Shown here piece after piece: positions 49,777 to 58,243 of a DNA stretch of 64,000 nt. Every line of letters begins with the position of its first letter. Position 1 is the first letter of the stretch. The notes beneath the pieces were generated by a model that saw nothing but the letters and a program-made list of their open reading frames with translations, searched no databases and had not been told where the DNA came from. This DNA is from Rhizobacter terrae (GTDB lineage: Bacteria; Pseudomonadota; Gammaproteobacteria; Burkholderiales; Burkholderiaceae_C), in the NCBI RefSeq assembly GCF_003852895.1, contig NZ_QUSW01000001.1, positions 1,364,001 to 1,428,000 on the forward strand, read 5' to 3'. Both the position numbers and the translations under genes were made by a program.

Positions 49777-50098
49777 GGGATCTCCTGCAACCGAATGAAG
49801 GCGGCCGATGCTAACCGCTTCGATTGACAGGCCGCGCGGTGCCTGAACAGCGCTTGCAGCGAGCCAAACAAGGCCCAAATTTCACACGGCCGTGCGAATC
49901 GGCGTGAACTACTGCGGGGTTGGTCAGACCCCGGTCAGGGCAGTTGTTTCAGCCTGGGGAAACTACCCCCCTCTTTGTGGGGCACACGGGCTAAACCGCG
50001 CTGAACTTCACACGACATATTTGTGCATTCAGATATTCTGTGCGCTCTGCAAACAAGTAGTAACAACAAAGAGCGGTGGACGCTAGGGAGTCGGGGGA
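49777..50098 (+). other. Leader/promoter region of the flagellar gene run
   Basis: 322 bp without a gene, AT-richer towards its right end, between the divergent periplasmic-protein gene and fliQ. It holds an 18-bp near-palindrome TTCACACGGCCGTGCGAA (49881-49898, 8 of 9 pairs), and TTCACACG recurs at 50007-50014. A weak sigma-28-like arrangement (TAAA at 49992 and CACGACAT after 11 bp) matches only half of the second box. AGGGAG and GGGGG purine stretches precede the fliQ ATG. I see no convincing -35/-10 pair. Confidence 0.45.
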
Positions 50099-50365
50099 AT
50101 GCGGTCGGATCTTGCAGCGCAACTCTTCGGTGAGTTGCTCGTGAACGCGGCGATCATCGCCGCGCCTTTGCTCATTTGCACCTTGCTCGTCGGCTTGGTC
50201 GTGAGTGTTCTCCAGGTGGTGACGCAGATTCAGGAAACGTCGCTCACCTTCATTCCGAAGTTGATCGCGGCCGTGCTGGTCCTGATCGTCGCCGGCCCCT
50301 GGATGCTCAAGCGCCTGGCCGAATACGCGACGCGGCTGATCGCCAACATTCCCAATTACCTCTAG
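50099..50365 (+). CDS. fliQ: Flagellar export gate protein FliQ
   Basis: 88 residues (E. coli 89). Two long hydrophobic helices: ELLVNAAIIAAPLLICTLLVGLVV split over the first, with the QVVTQIQETSLTFIPKLIA loop typical of FliQ, then AAVLVLIVAGPWMLKRL. FliQ assembles with FliP and FliR into the export gate inside the MS ring. FliP normally sits directly upstream; here fliQ is the first gene of the run and no fliP is in the window. fliR follows after 16 bp. Confidence 0.93.
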   Translation: MRSDLAAQLFGELLVNAAIIAAPLLICTLLVGLVVSVLQVVTQIQETSLTFIPKLIAAVLVLIVAGPWMLKRLAEYATRLIANIPNYL

Positions 50366-50381
50366 CCGAGCGGACTCGGCC

Positions 50382-51143
50382 ATGTTGGTCATCGACCCAC
50401 ACTGGGTGATGGGCACTGCCCTGCTGTCGCTGCGCCTGAGCGCGGTGTGGATGCTCACGCCGCTCATGACGCTGTTCAAGGCGCCCATGTTCTTCCGCGT
50501 GCTGTTCACGGTCTCGCTGTCGGCCGTCCTCTGTGCAGCGCTGCCGGCTTCGGCCTGGCCGCAGATCGACAGCCCCATCGCACTGGCCCTGTCGATCGGC
50601 TCCGAACTGTTGCTGGGCGCGGTGCTCGCCCTGGGCCTGCATGCCGCCTTCGGGGCCATGCATTTCGCGGGACGCCTGGTGGACCTGCAGATCGGCTTTG
50701 GCGCGGGCGGCATCTTCGATCCGTCGACACGCTCGCAGGCATCGGCACTGTCCATCGGCCTGCAGTGGCTTGCCGTCGTGGTGTTCTTCACCATCGACGC
50801 GCACCATGCCCTGCTGCGCGGCATCAGCCATTCGCTGGTGCAGGTGCCCATCGGCAGCCTGTTCACCCAATTCGCACTTCCGCAGTTGCTCAGCGCCTTC
50901 GGGCTCGTGTTCGTGCTCGCGCTCATGGTGTGCGCCCCGGTGCTCATGGCGCTTCTGGTGCTGGAGACCGGGCTGGCCGTGCTGTCGCGGTCGCTGCCGC
51001 AGATGAACGTGTTCTTCGTGAGCATCCCTTTGAAGATCCTCGTCGGGCTGGGCATGCTCGCGATCACCTCGCGGCAACTCGCGCCGGTGATCGCGCGGGG
51101 CTACGGCATGGTCTTCGAGTACTGGCAACAGGTGTTGGGCTGA
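50382..51143 (+). CDS. fliR: Flagellar export gate protein FliR
   Basis: 253 residues with about six hydrophobic helices. Family blocks: LSLRLSAVWMLTPLM near the N-terminus, LGLHAAFGAMHFAGRLVDLQIGF and the adjacent GIFDPSTRSQ, then VFFTIDAHHALL and PQMNVFFVSIPLKILVGLG. It is a structural part of the export gate with FliP and FliQ. Its stop overlaps the flhB start by one base (TGATG). Confidence 0.93.
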   Translation: MLVIDPHWVMGTALLSLRLSAVWMLTPLMTLFKAPMFFRVLFTVSLSAVLCAALPASAWPQIDSPIALALSIGSELLLGAVLALGLHAAFGAMHFAGRLVDLQIGFGAGGIFDPSTRSQASALSIGLQWLAVVVFFTIDAHHALLRGISHSLVQVPIGSLFTQFALPQLLSAFGLVFVLALMVCAPVLMALLVLETGLAVLSRSLPQMNVFFVSIPLKILVGLGMLAITSRQLAPVIARGYGMVFEYWQQVLG

Positions 51144-52225
51144 TGGCTGAGCAGGACCTCGATCGCAACCACCCGGCCACCGCCTACAAGCTCGACCAGG
51201 CGCGCCGCAAGGGCTCGGTCGCGCGCAGCCCCGAGATCTCTTCCGTGGCAATGCTCGCGGTCGTGGTGGTGGCCTGCCACGTGATGGCCCAGCCGCTGAT
51301 GCAATCCTGGGCACAACTCAGCGCCCGCTGGTGGAACCCCGCCGTGCCGGTGTCGCTGGACGCCGCACATGCAGCCTCGCTGCTGTCGTCGCTGGCCGTG
51401 GCGGCCGCCGAGCTGCTGGCTCCGCTGCTCCTGGCCATCGCCATTGCCGCGGTGCTGTCGCACCTGCTGCAAAGCGGCGTGGTGCTCTCCGCCGAGCCGC
51501 TCAAGCCCGATTTCAATCGATTGAACCCTGCCCAAGGCTTCAAGCGGCTCTTCTCCCTGAAGACGGTGTACCTCGCGGGCAAGAGCCTGGTGAAACTTGG
51601 TCTGCTCGCCGGCGTGTTCTGGTGGGCCTTCGAGGCATTGCTGGCTGCGTTCATGGCCTTGTCGTGGCTGCCGGCCAAGGCGCATGCGCTTCGCCTGCCG
51701 GCTTTCGTGGGTGGCCTGCTCACCAAGCTGTGGCTGGTGCTGCTGGTACTGGCCCTCATCGACCTCATGTACACGCGCTGGGAGTTCGCCCGTCAGATGC
51801 GCATGAGCGCGCGCGAGCTGAAGGACGAGTTCAAGCATCGCGAAGGCGATCCGCGCGTGCGCCGCAGGCTGCGTGAGCTCCGCATGGAGCGCCTGAAGCA
51901 GACTCGAGCGATGGGCCAGGTCAAGTCGGCCGACGTGGTGGTCACCAACCCCACCCGCATTGCCGTGGCCCTGCGCTACGACCGTGACCGAGAAGCCGCC
52001 CCCGTGATCCTCGCCAAGGGCGCCGGTTCGATCGCCGCGCAGATGCGTGAGCTGGCGTGGCGCCACAACGTTCCCATCGTCCAGAACCCACCGCTGGCCC
52101 GTGCGCTGTACCGGCACACTGCCATCGGCGGACTGGTTCCCCAGGAGTGGTACCCCATGGCCGCCAAGATCCTCGTGTGGGTCTACGCCGCACGCGAAGC
52201 CCGCCGCCGCGGAGGCAACGCATGA
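51143..52225 (+). CDS. flhB: Flagellar export switch protein FlhB with NPTR in place of NPTH
   Basis: 360 residues. FlhB has four membrane helices (about 30-55, 85-110, 145-165, 180-205) and a cytoplasmic autocleaving domain that switches export from rod/hook to filament proteins. The N-terminal ATAYKLDQARRKGSVARSPE and the ELKDEFKHREGDPRVRRRLRELR linker are canonical. The cleavage site, VVVTNPTRIAVALRYD, is NPTR at residues 269-272 instead of NPTH. The Asn-Pro scissile bond is kept, but the His that assists cleavage is Arg. flhA overlaps by 4 bp. Confidence 0.93.
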   Translation: MAEQDLDRNHPATAYKLDQARRKGSVARSPEISSVAMLAVVVVACHVMAQPLMQSWAQLSARWWNPAVPVSLDAAHAASLLSSLAVAAAELLAPLLLAIAIAAVLSHLLQSGVVLSAEPLKPDFNRLNPAQGFKRLFSLKTVYLAGKSLVKLGLLAGVFWWAFEALLAAFMALSWLPAKAHALRLPAFVGGLLTKLWLVLLVLALIDLMYTRWEFARQMRMSARELKDEFKHREGDPRVRRRLRELRMERLKQTRAMGQVKSADVVVTNPTRIAVALRYDRDREAAPVILAKGAGSIAAQMRELAWRHNVPIVQNPPLARALYRHTAIGGLVPQEWYPMAAKILVWVYAAREARRRGGNA

Positions 52226-54270
52226 ATGCCCTTCAACGCGTGATGGGTCGCCACACCGACGTGGTCCTCGTCCTGCTCGTGGTGGGCGTGATGGCGGTGC
52301 TGTTCTCGCCCATCCCCAGCGGCCTGCTGGACATGCTCATCCTCAGCAACTTCAGCTTCGCGCTGCTGTTGCTGCTGCTCACGTTCTACATGGCGCGGCC
52401 GGTGGACTTCTCCACCTTCCCCTCGCTGCTGCTGATTGCCACGCTGTTCCGCCTGTCGCTGAACGTCGCGGCCACGCGGCTCATCCTCACCGACGCCGAC
52501 GCAGGCCGTGTCATCGGCGCAGTCGGCACCTTCGTGGTGGGCGGCAACTACGTCATCGGGCTGATCGTCTTCCTCATCCTCGTGGTCGTGCAATACGTGG
52601 TGGTGACCAGCGGCGCCCAGCGCGTGTCCGAGGTGGCCGCGCGCTTCACGCTGGACAGCATGCCCGGCCAGCAGATGAGCATCGATGCGGACCTCAACAT
52701 GGGGTTCATCGACCAGGCCGAAGCCCAGCGCCGCCGCAAGAACCTGGAAAAGGAAGCCGCGTTCTACGGCGCGATGGACGGCGCCAGCAAGTTCGTGAAG
52801 GGCGATGCCATCGCGGGCATCGTGATCCTGCTCATCAACATCATCGGCGGCCTGGTGATCGGCGTCATGCAACTGGGCATGGGCTGGGGGCAGGCGCTGC
52901 AGACCTTCACCTTGCTGACCATCGGCGACGGCATCGTCACCCAGGTGCCGGCGCTGGTGATCGCTGTGGGCACCGGCATCATCGTCACCCGCTCGGGCTC
53001 CGACAGCAACCTCAGCGCCGAGGTGCTGCGCCAGATCACGTCGCATCCGAAGGCCATGGTGCTGGTCATGGCCGCTTTGCTGCTGCTCATGGCCTTGCCG
53101 GGCATTCCCGCCTGGCCTGCGCTGGGGCTGCTGGTGCTGATCGGCGTGGGCGCCTGGATCGCCTCGTCACGCAAGGCCAGCACGCAGACGGACGCGCCGG
53201 CCGAGCCCACTGCAGACACGCCGGCATCCCAGGACGTCTACGCAACGATGAAGGTCGAGCCCCTGGAGCTTCGCCTGGGCGCATCCCTGCTTTCCATCGC
53301 GCGTGAAGACGGTGCCATGCTCGCCGAACGCGTGGCAAGCCTGCGCCAGCAGGTGGCCATCGAGCTCGGCGTCGCGGTTCCCAAGCTCACCCATGTGCCG
53401 GTCGCCAAACTGGCGCCGAACGCCTACGAGCTGCACTTGCACGGCGTGCAGATCGGCCGCGGCGAACTTCACCTGGACCGCGTGCTGGCCATCCACCCGA
53501 GCGGCGACACGAAGCTGGTCCCCGGCGTCGAGACACGCGAGCCGACCTATGGTTTGTCGGCCCTGTGGGTGGAGGAAGTACAGCGCGACGCCGCGCGCAA
53601 TGCCCGCTACACGCTGGTCGACCCCGCCACCGTGCTCATGACGCACCTGAGCGAGACGGTGCGCCAGAACGCACCATCGCTCGTGACCCGCGCCGAAGCC
53701 GAACGCATGCTGGCACGCGTTCGGCAGTCCCAGCCCGGCCTCGTGGAGGAATTGGTACCGACGGTCCTTCCGCTGTCCGACGTGCAGAAAGTGCTGCAGC
53801 ATCTCCTGCGGGAAAAGGTGTCGGTGCGCCACCTGGAAGCCATCGTCGAGACACTCGTCGACGCCGGCCGCACGACCAAGGACCCCGCGATGCTGGCCGA
53901 GCTCGTGCGCCAGCGCCTGGGCGCGTCCATCTGCCAGCAGTTGCTCGGTGACGCCACGGCCTTGCAGGTGCTGACGCTGGATCCATCGGTCGAGCAGGCA
54001 TTGACCCAGCAGATGCGCCGCTCCGATGCGCAGTCCGGCCTGGTGCTCGAGCCGCGCTTTGCCGAGCAGTTGCTGGGCAAGCTGGCCACCTACTCCGAAC
54101 AGATGATGCGCGCCAACCTCTTGCCCGTGCTGCTGTGCGCGCCCGAGCTGCGCCGCCACGTGCGCGCCCTGGTCGAGCGTGCCGTGCCCCACATGCGCGT
54201 GCTGTCGCTCACCGAAGTCCCCAACAGTGTCCCGCTGCAGTCGTTCGGCTCGGTGGTGATGCCCTCATGA
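52222..54270 (+). CDS. flhA: Flagellar export protein FlhA
   Basis: 682 residues (E. coli 692). About eight membrane helices fill the first 320 residues, including DVVLVLLVVGVMAVLFSPIPSG split into the first helix, LLIATLFRLSLNVAATRLIL and VGGNYVIGLIVFLILVVVQYVVVTSGAQRVSEVAARF (quoted in parts). The FHIPEP-family block MDGASKFVKGDAIAGI is clear. The cytoplasmic domain, about 350-682, forms the nonameric docking ring for chaperone-substrate complexes. The start overlaps flhB by 4 bp. FlhA is the proton-driven export motor subunit. Confidence 0.95.
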   Translation: MNALQRVMGRHTDVVLVLLVVGVMAVLFSPIPSGLLDMLILSNFSFALLLLLLTFYMARPVDFSTFPSLLLIATLFRLSLNVAATRLILTDADAGRVIGAVGTFVVGGNYVIGLIVFLILVVVQYVVVTSGAQRVSEVAARFTLDSMPGQQMSIDADLNMGFIDQAEAQRRRKNLEKEAAFYGAMDGASKFVKGDAIAGIVILLINIIGGLVIGVMQLGMGWGQALQTFTLLTIGDGIVTQVPALVIAVGTGIIVTRSGSDSNLSAEVLRQITSHPKAMVLVMAALLLLMALPGIPAWPALGLLVLIGVGAWIASSRKASTQTDAPAEPTADTPASQDVYATMKVEPLELRLGASLLSIAREDGAMLAERVASLRQQVAIELGVAVPKLTHVPVAKLAPNAYELHLHGVQIGRGELHLDRVLAIHPSGDTKLVPGVETREPTYGLSALWVEEVQRDAARNARYTLVDPATVLMTHLSETVRQNAPSLVTRAEAERMLARVRQSQPGLVEELVPTVLPLSDVQKVLQHLLREKVSVRHLEAIVETLVDAGRTTKDPAMLAELVRQRLGASICQQLLGDATALQVLTLDPSVEQALTQQMRRSDAQSGLVLEPRFAEQLLGKLATYSEQMMRANLLPVLLCAPELRRHVRALVERAVPHMRVLSLTEVPNSVPLQSFGSVVMPS

Positions 54271-54295
54271 ACAGGCGCCAAGCCAGGAACCTCCC

Positions 54296-55006
54296 ATGAA
54301 CGCTTTGGAAATCGCAGCGCTCGGCATGCAGACGGACATGGACCGTCTGCAAAGCGTGAGCCAGAACCTCGCCAACGTCGCGACGCCCGGCTACAAGCGC
54401 GCGATGCACGTGCACACGCCCTTCGGCCAGGTGCTGGACGGCGCACAGCCGGCCACATCGGTCGAGCAGGTGGTAGACATCCGCGCGGGTGCACTGAAGC
54501 CCACCGGCCGCGCGCTGGACATCGCGGTGGACGATGGCGCCTTCGTCGAGCTGCGCTCCGAGCGCGGGCTGCTGTCGTATTCGCGCGGCGGGAGCTTCGC
54601 GATGGATGCCGCCGGCCGTGTGATTGGTCCCGATGGCTCCGCACTGCAGCTGCTGGACGGCGACTTCAAGCTGCGTGGCAGCGAGAACGATGTCCGCATC
54701 GACGCGCGCGGCGAGGTCTTCGTGGGCGAAGAACGCATCGGCCAGTTGCGCCTGGTGCGCTTCGACGCCCCCGAGAAGATGCGTGCGCTGGGCGCAGGCC
54801 GATATGAGGCCGGCGCCGCCCGCATCACCGATGACCCCGCGCGCAGCACTGTGCGCTCCGGAACGCTCGAAGGTTCCAACGTGCAGTCCACGCAGGAGAT
54901 GGTCCGCCTGCTGGAGACCTCGCGCCATTTCGAAGCCATGCAGAAGGTGGTGCAGGGCTACGACGAGGTGCTGGAAAAGGCCATTCGCAAACTGGGAGAA
55001 GTCTGA
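54296..55006 (+). CDS. flgF: Flagellar proximal rod protein FlgF
   Basis: 236 residues (E. coli 251). It carries the rod/hook signature near the N-terminus (LGMQTDMDRLQSVSQNLANV, then ATPGYKR), the central FLGREGG-type region YSRGGSFAMDAAGRVIGPDG, and the C-terminal NVQSTQEMVRLLETSRHFEA helix that packs the axial core. FlgF sits 25 bp after flhA and just before flgG. FlgF and FlgG are adjacent as usual, but flgA and flgH follow, which is not the beta/gamma order. Confidence 0.9.
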   Translation: MNALEIAALGMQTDMDRLQSVSQNLANVATPGYKRAMHVHTPFGQVLDGAQPATSVEQVVDIRAGALKPTGRALDIAVDDGAFVELRSERGLLSYSRGGSFAMDAAGRVIGPDGSALQLLDGDFKLRGSENDVRIDARGEVFVGEERIGQLRLVRFDAPEKMRALGAGRYEAGAARITDDPARSTVRSGTLEGSNVQSTQEMVRLLETSRHFEAMQKVVQGYDEVLEKAIRKLGEV

Positions 55007-55008
55007 AC

Positions 55009-55788
55009 ATGAACGACGCTCTATACATCGCGGCCACCGGCCTGCAGGCGCACCAGTCGAACGTCGACACGGTCGCCAACAACCTGGCCAACATCAACAC
55101 GCCGGGGTTCAAGCGCACCAGCGCAAACTTCCATGACGTGATGCGTGCGTCCGCCGCGACTGCCGAAGGCGACGCCGCTGCGACCGGCAACCTTGCGGCA
55201 TCTCCGGTCGGCGTCAAGATCGCCAGCACCGTGAAGGACTTCAGCGCCGGCGAGCTGCGAAACACCGGCAGCGCGATGGACATCGCCATCCGCGGCGACG
55301 GCTTCATCGAGGTGCAGATGCCCGACGGCAGCACCGCCTTCTCGCGCGGCGGCTCGCTCGTCGTCGACAAGGACGGCCTGCTGGCCACCGTCGAAGGCCA
55401 CGTGCTGCGCCCGGCCATCCACGTGGGCCGCGACATCAGCAAGCTGGCGATCGCCGCTGACGGCAGCGTGAGCGGCACCGACGCGAACGGCCGCCAGACA
55501 CCGGTGCTCGGCCGCATCGAGCTCGTCGGCTTCGCCAACACGTCCGGCCTGCGCGCACAGGGCGACCGCCTGTTCAAGAGCACCGAGGTCTCGGGCGAAG
55601 CCGTGCCGGTCAAGCTGGGCGACAGCGGTGGCCCGTCGATCGCGCAGGGCTTCGTCGAAGCCTCCAACGTCAAGCTGGTGGACGAGATGGTCACCCTGAT
55701 GGTCGCGCAGCGCGCCTACGAGATGAACGTCAAGGTCATCCAGACCGCCGATGAAATGGCGGCGATGAGCAACAACCTGAGGCGTTGA
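55009..55788 (+). CDS. flgG: Flagellar distal rod protein FlgG, without the rod-specific stretch
   Basis: 259 residues (E. coli 260). N-terminal MNDALYIAATGLQAHQSNVD and NNLANINTPGFKR; central FSRGGSLVVDKDGLLAT; C-terminal EASNVKLVDEMVTLMVAQRA and YEMNVKVIQTADEMAA. These are the conserved rod motifs. The segment after the first signature runs FHDVMRASAATAEGDAA, and I do not see the QTIRQPG-type FlgG-specific stretch that stiffens the rod. Assignment rests on position after flgF and the C-terminal motif. Its stop overlaps flgA by one base. Confidence 0.88.
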   Translation: MNDALYIAATGLQAHQSNVDTVANNLANINTPGFKRTSANFHDVMRASAATAEGDAAATGNLAASPVGVKIASTVKDFSAGELRNTGSAMDIAIRGDGFIEVQMPDGSTAFSRGGSLVVDKDGLLATVEGHVLRPAIHVGRDISKLAIAADGSVSGTDANGRQTPVLGRIELVGFANTSGLRAQGDRLFKSTEVSGEAVPVKLGDSGGPSIAQGFVEASNVKLVDEMVTLMVAQRAYEMNVKVIQTADEMAAMSNNLRR

Positions 55789-56486
55789 TGGCCACCTCGT
55801 CGAACTCCTCCATGCGCATCGCCGGCGGCGCGCTGCTGTTCGCAGCAAGCACCGCCCTGGCCGCGCCGCTCGCCCCCATGGCGGCGGCGCGCGACGCGCT
55901 GGAACGCTCGCTCAAGGCCAAGTGCCCGCCGTGCACCTTCGAGGTCCGCGAAGACGCCGATGCAGCCACCGAGCGCGACCTCGCCGCGGCGCCGCAATGG
56001 ACGGTGAAGTCCACCGACACGGCCTTGCGCAGGCGGATGACGGTGCTGCTGGAACCCGTAGGAACCGCGGCAGTGCGGGCGGCGCGCGTCGGCTTCACCG
56101 TCGAGGCGCATGCCAACGCATGGAAGCTCCTGCATGCAGCCGACCCGGGGGTACCGCTGCGCGCCGAGGACGTCCAGGCCGTGACCGCCGACGCCATCGC
56201 CGAGCCTGATCTGGCCGCCGTTCCCGACGTCGCCCTGTGGCGTCCGACACGTCCGCTGCCCGAAGGCCGCGTGCTTCGCCTGAGCGACCTCGCGGCCGCA
56301 GACAGCGTGCTGCGCGGCGACCTCGTCGACGTGCGCCTGCAGGCCGGCGCCGTCGCCTTGGAAGCGCGCGGCACCGCGCTCAATGCCGGCAAGCCCGGCG
56401 AACTCGTGAAGGTGGCGCTGCCCGGCCGGCGCGACACCGTCGAAGGAACAGTGACCGCCGACCGGCGCATCCTGGTGAGACCATGA
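55788..56486 (+). CDS. flgA: FlgA-type P-ring assembly chaperone
   Basis: 232 residues. A signal peptide (GALLFAASTALAAP) precedes the SAF/ChapFlgA-like domain. In the last 130 residues VPLRAEDVQAV and LPEGRVLRLSDL form the SAF half, followed by GDLVDVRLQAGAVALEARGTALNAG (quoted in parts) and GTVTADRRILVRP. FlgA helps FlgI form the P ring in the periplasm. The start ATG overlaps the flgG stop by one base; an upstream TTG would add one residue. Its length is close to E. coli FlgA (219). Confidence 0.82.
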   Translation: MATSSNSSMRIAGGALLFAASTALAAPLAPMAAARDALERSLKAKCPPCTFEVREDADAATERDLAAAPQWTVKSTDTALRRRMTVLLEPVGTAAVRAARVGFTVEAHANAWKLLHAADPGVPLRAEDVQAVTADAIAEPDLAAVPDVALWRPTRPLPEGRVLRLSDLAAADSVLRGDLVDVRLQAGAVALEARGTALNAGKPGELVKVALPGRRDTVEGTVTADRRILVRP

Positions 56487-57067
56487 AGAACCGACACATC
56501 GCCCGAATCGTCATCGCGTGCGGCCTGGCCATGACGGCCCTGGCCGCGTCCGCCGTCGACAGCCTCTACCGCGAGGACACCTACCAGCCCCTCACCGCCG
56601 ACCGCAAGGGCACGCGGGTGGGCGACCTCGTCACCGTGCAGATCTTCGAGGCCTCCAGCGCCACGAGCACGGCCGACACCAACTCCGACCGCTCGGCCGA
56701 CCTCGCCGTCGAAGTGGCCGGCACGCAGCGCCGCCTGCGCCGCTCCGCATCGCTGAGCAACGACATGCAGGGCACCGGCCGCACCGAGCGCACCGGCCGC
56801 CTGCTGGCCCAGGTGACGGTGTCCATCAAGGAGATCCTGCCCAACGGCGACCTGATGCTGGCCGGCGACCAGATGCTGGAGATCAACGACGAGCGCCAGC
56901 GCATCCATCTCGAAGGCCGGATCCGTCCGGTCGACCTGCAGGAGAACAACCTCGTGCTGTCGTCGAGGTTGGCAGACGCCAAGATCAGCTACCTGGGCAA
57001 CGGCGTCATCGGCGACAAGCAGAAGCCGGCGTGGTGGCAGAAGATCCTGACGGCGCTGGGGGTCTGA
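56483..57067 (+). CDS. flgH: Flagellar L-ring protein FlgH, apparently not a lipoprotein
   Basis: 194 residues (E. coli 232). FlgH builds the outer-membrane L ring. Family blocks: GDLVTVQIFEASSATSTADT, SLSNDMQGTGRTERTGRL, VSIKEILPNGDLMLAGDQML and LVLSSRLADAKISYLGNGVI. The N-terminus is MKNRHIARIVIACGLAMTALAAS: the only Cys, at 13, would leave a 12-residue signal and is not credible, while ALAASA looks like a signal peptidase I site. Normally FlgH has a lipid-modified Cys. The ATG overlaps flgA by 4 bp. Confidence 0.88.
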   Translation: MKNRHIARIVIACGLAMTALAASAVDSLYREDTYQPLTADRKGTRVGDLVTVQIFEASSATSTADTNSDRSADLAVEVAGTQRRLRRSASLSNDMQGTGRTERTGRLLAQVTVSIKEILPNGDLMLAGDQMLEINDERQRIHLEGRIRPVDLQENNLVLSSRLADAKISYLGNGVIGDKQKPAWWQKILTALGV

Positions 57068-57068
57068 C

Positions 57069-58208
57069 ATGAGATCCCGCCTCACTCTTGCATTCGTGCT
57101 GGCCGCGCTCCTCGGGGCGTCGCTGCCCGCCGTCGCCGCCGCTGCCGCCAGCACCGACGCGCCCGTGCGCATCAAGGACCTGGGCAGGCTCTCGGGCTGG
57201 CGCGAGAACGCCCTGGTGGGCTACGGGCTGGTGACCGGCTTGGCGGGCACCGGAGATTCCGCACGCAGCAAGGCCACGCGCCAGTCCATCGCCAACATGC
57301 TGTCGCGCTTCGACGTGGCCATCCCGTCCGACGACGTGAACACGCGCAACGTGGCGGCCGTGATGGTCACGGCCCAGCTGCCGGCATTTGCACGCACCGG
57401 CGACACAATCGACGTGACGGTCACTTCCGTCGGCGACGCACGCAGCCTGGTGGGAGGCACGCTGCTGCTGGCTCCGATGAAGGGTGCCAATGGCCACGTG
57501 TATGCACTGGCGCAAGGCTCGGTGTCTGTGGGCGGCTACCGCTACGACGCCAACGGCACGCTCACGCAGAAGAACCATCCGACCGTGGGAACGGTCTCTG
57601 CTGGCGCCACCGTGGAAGCCACTGCGCCGGACACCGCCGGCCCGCAGCGCAGCGTGACCTTCGTGCTCGCGCAGCCGGACTACACCACGGCCGCACGCAT
57701 CGCCGACGCCATCAACCAGCAGCTCGGGCAGTCCATCGCCGAGGTGCGTGACGCCGGGGGCGTCGACGTCGCTGTGCCGGAAAAATTCGCCGGCCAGGTG
57801 CCACGCTTCCTCGCCACGCTGGAGTCGGTGTCGGTACAGCCCGACCGGCGCGCCAAGGTGGTCGTGAACGAACGCACCGGCACCGTGGTCAGCGGCGGCG
57901 ACGTGCGCATCTCGCGGGTGGCCGTGTCCCATGGCGAGCTGCGGGTGTCGGTGGTCACCGAGAACAGCGTCTCGCAGCCCACGCTCGTGCGCCAGACCGG
58001 CCCCGGCGTGCGCACGCAGGAGGTGGCCAACAGCCGCATCAGCGTGGACGAGAACGCGGGTTCGGTCTTCCTGCCACCCACCAACAACACCGTGGCCGAC
58101 CTGGTGCAGGCGCTCGCGCGCCTGCACACGCCGGCGCGCGACGTCATCTCCATCCTCGAAGCGGTCAAGGCCGCCGGCGCACTGCACGCCGATCTCATCG
58201 TGCAGTAA
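57069..58208 (+). CDS. flgI: Flagellar P-ring protein FlgI
   Basis: 379 residues (E. coli 365). A signal peptide (AFVLAALLGASLPAVAA) is followed by the conserved ENALVGYGLVTGLAGTGDS, FDVAIPSDDVNTRNVAAVMV, GDTIDVTVTSVGDARSLVGG (quoted in part), and C-terminal NTVADLVQALARLHTPARD with VISILEAVKAAGALHADLIV. It forms the periplasmic P ring around the rod, with FlgA's help. It starts 1 bp after flgH. Confidence 0.94.
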   Translation: MRSRLTLAFVLAALLGASLPAVAAAAASTDAPVRIKDLGRLSGWRENALVGYGLVTGLAGTGDSARSKATRQSIANMLSRFDVAIPSDDVNTRNVAAVMVTAQLPAFARTGDTIDVTVTSVGDARSLVGGTLLLAPMKGANGHVYALAQGSVSVGGYRYDANGTLTQKNHPTVGTVSAGATVEATAPDTAGPQRSVTFVLAQPDYTTAARIADAINQQLGQSIAEVRDAGGVDVAVPEKFAGQVPRFLATLESVSVQPDRRAKVVVNERTGTVVSGGDVRISRVAVSHGELRVSVVTENSVSQPTLVRQTGPGVRTQEVANSRISVDENAGSVFLPPTNNTVADLVQALARLHTPARDVISILEAVKAAGALHADLIVQ

Positions 58209-58243
58209 CCCACCGAACAACGACGACTACCCAAGGACACGAC

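Noticed and set aside
49992-50018. Sigma-28 promoter before fliQ
   Set aside because: TAAA and an 11-bp spacing are present, but only four of eight bases match in the second box. Too weak to list as a feature.
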